Below are positions 37,701 to 46,700 of a DNA stretch of 50,180 bases, in pieces. The notes below the pieces were generated by a model, which made no database searches, was not told where the DNA came from, and saw only the letters and a program-made list of their open reading frames with translations. The position numbers and the translations under genes were made by a program. The DNA is from Lenisia limosa (Eukaryota; Breviatea): the NCBI GenBank assembly GCA_001655205.1, contig LPNZ01011129.1, positions 1-50,180 of the forward strand, in the 5' to 3' direction. Every line of letters starts with the position of its first letter. The first letter of the stretch is position 1.

Positions 37701-37787
37701 GCTCCGGTAAATATTACTTTTGGAAATATTGTGAAATGTTATCTCATACACATTACAACCTCAGTTGTGGCATCTCTAATAACGTAG
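34745..37787 (+). CDS. Secreted C-type-lectin-like protein B
   Basis: Exons: 34745-34798 (signal peptide MFKPVGCLFLLVLVSLSL), 35045-35185, 35463-35503, 35628-35682, 35920-35976, 36679-36795, 36961-37030, 37129-37196, 37307-37392, 37487-37537, 37658-37706 with possible read-through to TAG at 37785. Phases agree throughout. The architecture matches paralogue A: beta-rich segment (SLTLSPSIKTDLLSEVVAE), helical NAALRETVEVLKTTLNRF, then the lectin-like fold: CHTYLPYGYIHETGTDC, ATSHCISLN joined to GTMAFPRT, YYYLGADDY, EGDIFYTEGTTSYG, FNTGEPNNVLENVVALR, DGLLNDYRGSYEWAP. EPN is kept. Both cysteines of the inner lectin disulphide (normally ENC and NDxxC) are absent. The C-terminal end is the least certain part. 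Confidence 0.87.
35186..35282 (-). mobile_element. Introner-like element copy, antisense, starts at 5' splice site
   Basis: The intron after exon 35045-35185 opens GTTTGGAGAGGGGGG..GG, then TAAAATTGGAAACTTTTG, an A-run, GCCCAAAATCAACTTTG, TTGGCTGGCAAGACACGAGG. This is the exact reverse of the sense copies, so its G-run end lies at the donor. The copy stops after about 97 bp; the 5' part of the family (GATGCGGTGCTGCAG) is not present. Confidence 0.8.
37538..37606 (-). mobile_element. Introner-like element fragment, antisense, starts at 5' splice site
   Basis: The donor GTTGGCCTTGGGGAGTTAAC is followed by TTTATGAAATACACGCAAAA, CCCAAAATCAACTCTG and ATTGGCTATGGG. The order matches the reverse of the family core. 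It lies in the intron between exons 37487-37537 and 37658-37706 of lectin-like B. Confidence 0.6.
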
Positions 37788-38813
37788 GCGCAAGTTCTTC
37801 TGTAGGTTGCCAATTGTTGTTTAGTTGATATAGTAAAGTATGATGTATTATAAACCATTCTGTGAACATGCCCTGGAGGAAACTATCCTTTTACGTGCTT
37901 GCAATTGCATGATTTGCTTTTCATTGACTGAACTCAGATTTTGTAAATGCAAGCATAACAATTTGTTTTCCAATTATATTAATATATGATAAAATATATC
38001 AGATGATATATTTATATAATATGTGACAAGTGTAAGTCGAGGGAATGGGCCCTGGCTTTTTGAGGAAATTCAAATACAACGCTTAAAGTGACATTACAAT
38101 TGATATTAAGGCCATGACAAAGGTGCCAAATTGCAATTACACCAACTCAAACCATCTTCCATAAGTCGATTGTTTTTATTTATGGTGGTATCTGAAGTGG
38201 TGGTTTGATGGTGGTTAGTCAAGAGTTATTCAAGGGGGTTGCAAGGGGGAGGATGAAATCATATGATAGATAACATAAAATCATAATCTGGAATATGTTG
38301 AATAAAACATCATAAATCATAATCTGGAACATCTAAAACATTGATAAACCACCACAAGTCATAATCGTAAATACATGGAACAAGGGAAGCATTCAAACTA
38401 CCCAAACTGAGTAAAACATGGAATAGGAATCAAAATACAAAGTTCCAGATTCCAGATTTCTCCAAATATCCTGGTTGATGCATGGAGGAGTATAAACGAT
38501 ATAATATACATGTAGTATATCAATATAGCAATGTGAAAAATGAAGGCTGTATCTGGATTATAGTAATATATATTAATTCACCCAATCATTTGCCGTGCCT
38601 CTATACTCCTATTTTGGAGTGAATGTAAATGTAGTTCGCAGGTTCTCAATTTTCACTGTCCTTGCAAACCAGGGAAGAAAAATGAAACAAGATAAAATAA
38701 AGTACTGGATCCACTGATGCGCTCTATCAAAAATATTAATATTGAATCATCAAAACAATACCCTAACATCCACCATCATCAACATCATGACTCTCAAGAA
38801 CTGAAATTAAAAG
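37788..38813. other. Convergent intergenic region, no gene seen
   Basis: AT-rich DNA between lectin-like B and the PLD3-like gene. It holds short repeated words (CATAATCTGGAA and CATAAATCATAATCTGGAAC around 38280-38335) and runs of TA. I found no exon-like segment with supportable splice sites. Confidence 0.5.
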
Positions 38814-41800
38814 CTACTCAGATGGGATGTCCATCATATATTCTGAGCTCCAATCTCTGTTGAAAACGGACTGGAGATCCTGGGTGGTTAAATGGAATTT
38901 TATGAAAACAAAACCCAGAATAAACTCTATGGCAACTCTGTTTTGCAGCACCGCATCCCCACTCATAAAAATGGATAGTTTATACTGTAAACAAAAACAG
39001 CAAAAAGGAGAAGTATCTGGCGGATGACGATATCGCTCAATTGCCAACAAACCTGTCTGATTTTGGGCATATCAGTCACAAAGGACACGCCCCCAGTTGC
39101 CAGGAAATAGTCTCGACTGTAATGTCAGATAACAAGATAAGACATGGAGAAATCAAGGAGAAATCAAGGGGCAATCATGGGATATGTAACGATGAACAAT
39201 AAAACAAAGGAAGATCTGACATAAGCCATCCACTCTATCACGCTTATCAGAGATGTTGGATCAAAAATTAAAATATTATCACACCACCCAAGAGAGAACG
39301 TTTTCTTCAATTTAGCTGTTGTTACTGGTTGGTGCGATGAAATACGTATCAAATGAGATTAGCAACGATATATACGCCCCTCCACTTGCACTTTTAGAAA
39401 AGATAAAATAATCGACTAACAAGTGCTTGCATCTTGTGCTTCAATCACCCTTCCCACCTCCAGTTACTTGTTCCGATGAACGACTGGCTGTCGGTCACCA
39501 TGTATTTCGCATGGTTCACACGGGTGTGGGGAATCACACTGGGCTCAAGGTGGAATAGTTTAACCTGGGTGGTGGGTGGGGGTGTAAATCACTGTTTTTT
39601 TTTATGAGAAAAGAACACAATCGTGAGGCAAGGGTAAATGAGATAGGTAAAGCAAAAATGGTAATAAAAAAAATTCAGTTACCACAAGTTTACCACCCCA
39701 TCAGTTACACTTAACACTCCCTCCTATAGGGCTTCACTTCGGTTTGAAAAAAGTCTGAATTTCTCGATATATCCTCGAAAACTATCGATATTTTAAAGGT
39801 ATTTTTCGAACCGAAGTTAAGCCCTACTCTTACATCATTTTCACTTATTGCACCACCACCTACATCAACGTTCTGCATGGCGTTAAGCGACCGAAGCATT
39901 GGGAACATGGAATCCTTTTGGGTGTGGTCCCAGTAAGACATCATAAGCCGCACGTGTACGCCACGTCTGTGGTGTCAAACTTCGTTATGATGGATAATAC
40001 CATTAAGTATCGATAATTCCTTAAGGTCCAAAAACAAAACGAAGCCAAAGAAATGCTGAAGTACATCGGTGGTGAAACTCTAAGTTTGAAGACAGACACC
40101 TTACAAAACAAATGAAATGTGATCTGGTTTTACTTCATTTCAAATTTCAATAGACCAGACCTCCCCACTCAAAAGCAGCAACACGAAGAGCATTATCAAT
40201 AACTGGCCAATATACCTGGAAATAGTTAAATCATTCCACATTGATATTGCATATTTTCCCAGAAAACATCCGCATTGCCAAGCCTTTCCGCTCGTATGGT
40301 ATTCAATTATGATAATATGAATTACGATATAGCAATATAAATATTGAATATTAATGTGTATACATATATATGCATATATATATGATGTATTAAATGTACA
40401 CCCCTCCACAGTCCCAAAAAGAGCCCCAAACCTGCTTGCCGTACATAGAGCCTGGGAAGTAGTCCATAACGCTAATACATACAGTTTCCTAATTGGTAAA
40501 TATTACATTGAACAAAGTTGTACTGTGCTTCGCCTTAACAGTGTAAATATGTTATTTTTTGACCATAAAAACGCACTCTAACTTCGTTAATTATTAACAC
40601 ACTTTGGGAATCACGAAAAAAAAAACCTTGATACCCCCTCACATTAGCCTTGTTGATGATGTCAACAATAGCGAGATAGTCATCAGTGCGTTCTAAGCAG
40701 TGAAACCGCATACCATAATATGATAATATACCTATGTATACCAAGATGACAGAAACAGAGGCAATTGGAGAGAAGATAATAGAGGCAATTGGAGAGAAGA
40801 TAATAGAGGCAATTGGAGAGAAGATAAATCGTCCCATCTGTGAGAAACTACCCCCCCAACCAGGAGGGCAGGTGGCTGCAGGACTAGACGTCATGTATAC
40901 ATTGGCCACTTCCTTGGATAGAACGACCTCCGCAGGGTTGTCCAGGTTGAACTTGGTGAAGGTGCTGCGATGGAGTTACAGAATTGAGAGTTAACACGAG
41001 AGGGTAGCGCTTGCTACTAAGCATGGACAGAAGAGAAACAAATGTAAGAAGAAATAAAAAAGACAACGAGTTGAATTTGACTAAAAGTTATTGTTAAGCT
41101 AATCTGTATTTCGGAAAATCTCATTTCAGGCACGAATGTCGAAAATGAAGAATAAATTCTTATTACCAGCACGAGATCTCATCACAATTGTGTTTTAGTG
41201 TTCCATTTTCATCAAATGAAGGAAGACAACCAACTCACCTGGCAGGCCACGACACTGGTGCCTCTGAAATAACTCCCATTTCCCAGTACACCTGAACGAC
41301 GTCAATAGGCCCATTTCCCAGTACACCCCATCTGCACTGCTTTTTCATGCTGAATATGGAATAGAAAAGATTACTATTGGTCACAGAAAAAATGTGAGAA
41401 AACCCGCTTACCATGAAAGTTTTGCGAAGATCATGTGCAAGGAGAGGGCACTTTTGAACAAACATTCCAAGTTCCTTCACCTGAAAAGTTAGAAACTGCC
41501 TCTTCAGCACAATTCATGAATGTGTGACACAAGGTATGATTAAGATACGAAGTTATAACAATATATCCGTGACAATTCTCTCCAACCGCAACCTGCTTTA
41601 ATACATTATATACTATATATATCATACGTATACAATTTCTATATTTCTATCACAACAATCCAACAATCCAATTGTTTAAGACAGTAATAACTACCTAGCC
41701 TTTTGTGAAACTATAAAACATAATAAGAGTTATATGCACCCACACACACACCTGTGATAAAGATCTCCAATCCATATTCGCAGACCCCACGTAGAATGCT

Positions 41801-43617
41801 AGAGAGTTAAAAGATATTTTATCGTTTTGAATAAAAGGAATATCATTGAAATACTCCTTCATTAAGGGGAGCTTTAGGAGACCAGTTCTCTCAGTTTAGA
41901 CAGTTATTCACATTCGACCCACCCTGCTGGTCAGCGATCATGAACTTGGTGTGGAGAATGCCGCTTCCAAAGAGTTTCGTGAAGTCCACTTCGCGGACCA
42001 AAACATTGGACAGCTTTTCGAGCTCGTCGGTATCAAGGTTCTTCATGTCGTTGCTCTTGGGGTTCTGCTGGGGTGAAATTGGGATTGAAGAAAAGATACA
42101 CAAGAGGTTAAAACAAAAACAAAAAGAGGAGCAGAAGGGAGGGGGGGGGTGAAAGGAAGCTAGAACCTCTACAAGCTAAAAACACAAATTGTCATAGCAC
42201 ACAACACCTCCTGAAAATTCCCGCTACTTGTACTTTCCCCTCACCCTGGCAATGCGGACATCTACACCGCGTGCAGCTGCCTTCTTAATTGCTGTCAGGA
42301 CCTCGACACCGTAGTTGTCTTCGGGTTCTGCGTTTGGTCATTTTGTTACCATTAAATTGTGTCATATAGCTATGACTTACATGAGGAATGCATACATGCA
42401 TAAAACAAAGTACTTCATACACACTTTTATAAAACTGATAGCATATAATATTTATGTCTATTCGATTCAGTGGGTATATTAAAAAAAAATATTAGCAGCA
42501 CCCCCCCCCCCTCAATATACCAAGAGGGNNNNNNNNNNNNNNNNNNNNNNNNNNNNNNNNNNNNNNNNNNNNNNNNNNNNNNNNNNNNNNNNNNNNNGAA
42601 GTAAAACGCTGCAATATCCAGAGTCTACAAAGTGATAACAATCAACACTGTCAGAACTAGAAATGATAACTTTGTCTTTCATATACAATATTTTTATTTC
42701 TAAGCAACAAGTTCACCAAAAAATGGTAGAAAAGTCACAGAAGATGGATCAAAAAGAGGAATAAACTGAAGCCCCACCTCCTTAGCTCCGTTGATAAGGT
42801 CCAGCCATCCGTCGCTGGTTCTATACAGGTGAAACTAATAGCGGCTCCAGGTCACAACAGAATGTAAAAAGATACATGGCAATGTATGTTGAAACAATTG
42901 AAAGGTAAGGACAGGCCAAATTATTTACTGCAGTAGAAGCTTCATATTAAACTCCCGGATCAACTCAAGCTCTTGATCATAAGCATACACCCCACCCCCC
43001 CGCCTACCCTCGGTGTGTTTTGGTGAGGTTAACACCAAGCGGGATGGACTCAACAATCTCCCATAATCTAAGATGTTAGTGGCGCTATATCGTATAATTT
43101 GGTGCCAGCGAGACGGAATTGAATGTCTCGGATCTTCGGTCGAAAAAAAATACAGCAAACACAGATTGCAAACACTCATCACAATCATGATCATCACCAA
43201 CCCTTCTTCACAAGTCAGTGCTTCTGTGACCGACGGCCCTCCCTTATCATCCTAAAATGCTTAATAAACACACTAGTCATGAAAATTAGAAACAAATAAA
43301 GGACATCTCTGAGTTATATAACGAGGTATGCACCAAGTGAAAAGACTTACTTTTGTAAAGATGAGGAATCCAATGAAAGTCGCAATAATTAGAAGAATAA
43401 GACCAATTGACACAATTAGCGCTTTGTGCAGTGAAAATAGTGCTAAACAGTAAGAGTTTAACAGACAAAACACCCTACTATTTATCGAAGACCGATTTTC
43501 TCCACCAATTACAGTCAATTGGGGATATTCTGTTTCTCTGTCTGCCATTATAGAACGCAATTCGTCTTCAAATCGATGTTTAAATATCATAAATTTGGAG
43601 AGTTTAACCCCCAACAT
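38814..43617 (-). CDS. PLD3: PLD3/PLD4-like phospholipase D family protein (type II membrane)
   Basis: Exons: 43479-43617, 43351-43421, 43202-43251, 43008-43067, 42778-42820, up to 42624 (into gap), 42245-42327, 41923-42067, 41752-41798, 41412-41480, 41239-41291, 40861-40964, 40643-40692, 40432-40488, 40169-40215, 39864-39966, 39458-39564, 39053-39116, 38814-38879 (TAG). All visible junctions keep phase. An N-terminal cytosolic segment is followed by one membrane anchor ([20 protein letters not shown], with T for the first A after splicing). Both catalytic motifs are complete: HTKFMIAD in exon 41923 and HAKYMVTD in exon 39458. Family landmarks: [71 protein letters not shown], and a C-terminal FNRDW. 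Animal PLD3/4 are endolysosomal exonucleases and lipid phospholipases; the same site is inferred here. Visible length ~461 plus the gap matches ~490. Confidence 0.93.
38880..38960 (-). mobile_element. Introner-like element copy, sense, forms 3' splice site
   Basis: On the minus strand it reads GGGGATGCGGTGCTGCAAAA, CAGAGTTGCC, GAGTTTATTCTGGG, TTTTCATAAAATTCCATTTA and ACCACCCAG, and that AG is the acceptor of the last PLD3 exon (starting [10 protein letters not shown]). The family core is shortened and the C-run is weak here (CCACCC), suggesting an older copy. Confidence 0.72.
39727..39826. mobile_element. 100-bp hairpin (MITE-like) element
   Basis: TAGGGCTTCACTTCGGTTTG at the left pairs with CGAACCGAAGTTAAGCCCTA at the right, and AAAAA/TTTTT extends the arms. 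The outer TA on both sides would fit a TA target duplication. It has no coding capacity and lies in an intron of the PLD3-like gene, between exons 39864-39966 and 39458-39564. Related copies are at 48070-48159 and 32095-32182. Confidence 0.8.
40758..40829. repeat. 24-bp tandem repeat, 3 copies
   Basis: Copies at 40758-40781, 40782-40805 and 40806-40829 (core GGCAATTGGAGAGAAGATAA) lie in the PLD3 intron between exons 40861-40964 and 40643-40692. The unit length is a multiple of three, so the array stays open in several frames, but splicing and family alignment exclude it from the protein. Confidence 0.9.
41275..41327. repeat. 18-bp direct duplication at a PLD3 splice acceptor
   Basis: CCCATTTCCCAGTACACC occurs at 41275-41292 and again at 41310-41327 (35-bp spacing). 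On the minus strand it encodes the start of exon 41239-41291 (VYWEMG). The second copy therefore places a duplicate exon start in the upstream intron, also preceded by AG. Confidence 0.75.
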
Positions 43618-43759
43618 CCTTTTCTATAAAACGAAGATTTCTCTAGCTTTTCCTCCTTTTGCAATACTTGGTAAAGAAGAAAAGATTTAAAGATTAGAAG
43701 ATAATAGCGAAAAGAAACGGTTGAAATCACTTGAACATCAGATAATCTTGAGCATCAAA
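43618..43759. promoter_or_regulatory. Very short divergent promoter, PLD3-like / coiled-coil gene
   Basis: Only 142 bp separate the minus-strand ATG at 43617 from the plus-strand ATG at 43760. Both transcription starts must be packed here or overlap. The PLD3 start could be the next in-frame ATG (43590), which would widen the space by 27 bp. No motif assigned. Confidence 0.5.
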
Positions 43760-46700
43760 ATGCCAACGATCTATCAAGTCCCTCAGGCCTTCTCCGTAAG
43801 TTCTTGAACACTAAATGTATAATCAACGTTTCTAACTGGAGTAGTTCAACGAAGAAGGCTTCTTTGGGGAGCTCCAGGCTCGTCTCAGCGGACTAACGGC
43901 CAAGCAAGAGAAGCTGTTGTTAGTTTCTGCTCAGGTGAGTGGAAGAGTATGGAAAAGGTATGGATCTTATTACTTGTGTTCATTGAGTTTTCCTGGATAT
44001 TGATACTTGTTTCTCACCGTTACTATTGACAATATTGTGGGTTGATTCTTTCCCTCTCCAGGCAGTCAAAGAATGTCAAGCAGAGAAAGCTGCCATGCAT
44101 AATGAACAGAACAGTGAGGGGTGTAGAAATTATATGGCTGAAGTGTGCTTTTCTTTTACGTATCATATATCTCCCCAAAATTTTACCGTTTAGAAGCGCG
44201 AGAGGCCTGGGGTCCAAATGAAACTGAAGAAGCTCTTCGGTATATGGACATATTAGTTAACAATTTGGCAGACCTCATGATTGTGATATAAGCTGTATTT
44301 CATCTTTTATCGGAAAAAAATAAAATGTGATAATCGATTTTGATCCGAACCCAATTTTGTAAAAAAAAAAAAAAAAATAACTTTAAATCGTTGCATATTG
44401 AGTCCCTCAATTACCATAAAATTAAAATTGAAATATTGGAGACTGTAAAGATGCCCTTTGGCTTGATTAAGCTCCGAATTGACTCTGCAGAAACCTTGAA
44501 TCCATGACCATCGGCTGTTCTATTCTCAGGGGGGCCAGGAGAGACAGAATACCGAGCTTGAGCCACGNNNNNNNNNNNNNNNNNNNNNNNNNNNNNNNNN
44601 NNNNNNNNNNNNNNNNNNNNNNNNNNNNNNNNNNNNNNNNNNNNNNNNNNNNNNNNNNNNNNNNNNNNNNNNNNNNNNNNNNAATATTTCATTCCTCTCC
44701 TTCTGATTATGCGTACATATCTTTTCAGTCCAACGTAATAAATCCTGCATGTTTATGATTGCAGGTACATCCCTTCCGGCCAATACGACCAAAAAGAGAC
44801 TGAAGAGTCGGGTTCAGAATCCGGGGATTCTCCCTCAGTTCCATCTCTTCCTCTTGACAAGGTCCAAAGTGGGGGGTTTTTTTACACTGTTATATCACAC
44901 ATATGATATAGAGCTGTGTGTACATAGTTGTAAGGCAAATGACTAGGTGAATACTAATATTGCACTCCTGGTGGTTTCAATGGAAAGAAAAAGACTGGTA
45001 CAAGACATATCCATTGTGATATTTACTCTGCACAGGTCCCAGTGAGGAAGAGGAGTTGAAGGCAGATGAGGAAGTCGCAGCCACATACAAGGTGTGATCA
45101 GGGATCTTAGCACTATGGCGAGCATACACATTAAACATATAAATATGATATAGCTATACATATCATATTGTATCGATCAAGTGTCGAGAAACATTCAGCC
45201 ATCATGATGACAGGGGTCAGCGATATATAATCCAAACCTTTGTAGGCGTGGTTGAGCCAACGCTCAAGTGACGCACAGGACAGTCCGAACAGATCCGATA
45301 GCACTGTGCCACGAGTTAGGGAAGCGTAGGAGGGGGCGGGGTCTTTGTACACTTTTCACACCGTGCATATCGTATATGTCTTGTATTAAGTCGATTTTTC
45401 TCAAGGAAAATATGATTATGTCGGTCAAGGCTTACCTCGGTCACTGCTTAAATACGTGTAGTATTTTTTTTCTTATGTGTTAGTGAGGACAGCTTCATCC
45501 AGATATTATTTTCGTTGTTATATTTCCCATTCTACCCCTACCCCAGAACAGATAACTACTCTTTCAAGCTTGATGACGTGAACGTCTTTTGTTACATTTC
45601 TCATTCATCACTTCACTTGGCATTAACTCAATTAGAATGGAGACACCAGCCCCCCAAACGTGGACTGAGGAGCAAGCAACTCGCGAGCCTGGTTTGAGGG
45701 GGTGGGTGCTCAGTTTGAGGAGGTAACGGGTAAATGGGAGACATGTTGACGTGAGGTTGTTGGGGTATTTTTACCGAAAGTTGTCAGGGGACCGAGGTGA
45801 ATATTGATTCTACAATTAACTTTTAGTTATTTGGGTAGTATTCAGTGTATAATAATATCCCATATTACACAGTTATTACTTTCCTCCTTTGCTCGAAATA
45901 TCCCTATACTGACACAAAAGCAGGTACCCTCTCACCTCGTTACTTGAGACGCGGACAAGCCCATTCAGAAAGTCTCGAAGACAAATCCTCCATGGTGAGT
46001 GAGGAGGACTGGGTCCAAATATATTCATATATAATATATAAACCGAGTAATGTCGATATTTTGTCAGGTTTTAATGAGATGGAAGGTCATTCTTGGAACA
46101 CTGAAGTGTCAGTCTCTACTCTCCAGCTGGTGTTTTCTTCTCAAATAATTCACATTTCTCACACGTGCAGGAAATTCTTCGCGAGGTCGAAGCCACGGAA
46201 GCCCACCTCTCACACCTGATGAGCACCCTGGAAACCCTCATCAACCAGAAGGAAGCCATGGAAGCATCCCTCCGAGCCGAAACCGAGGCCGATAACGAAA
46301 TGATTGCGAAGGCCGCCGCCGCCGAGATGTCCGACTCCGACCAGGAGCTGGAAAAAGACCAAGGTGCAGCCCAGGGTGACGCAGATGTTGAGACTAAAGA
46401 TTCTCAGAAGGTTGGCGTGAGTGTTTATTTTGTCTTCTGGCTCATGTGACACATGTTGTAAATAATAAGAGGAAGTTTGTATCTGACCGAAACTGTGCAT
46501 TCCTCATGTTTGTAATGGTTTTGTATTAATGTTTCAAAAGTACGTATTTTTTGTGTTATATTATAGCAAGATCTCTTATAAGCGTGATGATGTGGACGGC
46601 TTCGGTCAGATATTACCTTATTTTTTATTTCTCATTGCTATAATATATTATATTATATTATAGCATGATATGATATGATATAGTCTGCACTACATTGGGG

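Noticed and set aside
40734-40830. Open frame with three AIGEKIIE repeats as a repeat protein
   Set aside because: It lies in a PLD3 intron between two exons that splice in phase, and the repeat is a 24-bp tandem array that stays open by length alone.
8615-43617. Apparent preference for TAG stops (helical, membrane, PLD3-like, provisional kinase)
   Set aside because: Four genes are too few, and the kinase stop is not certain.
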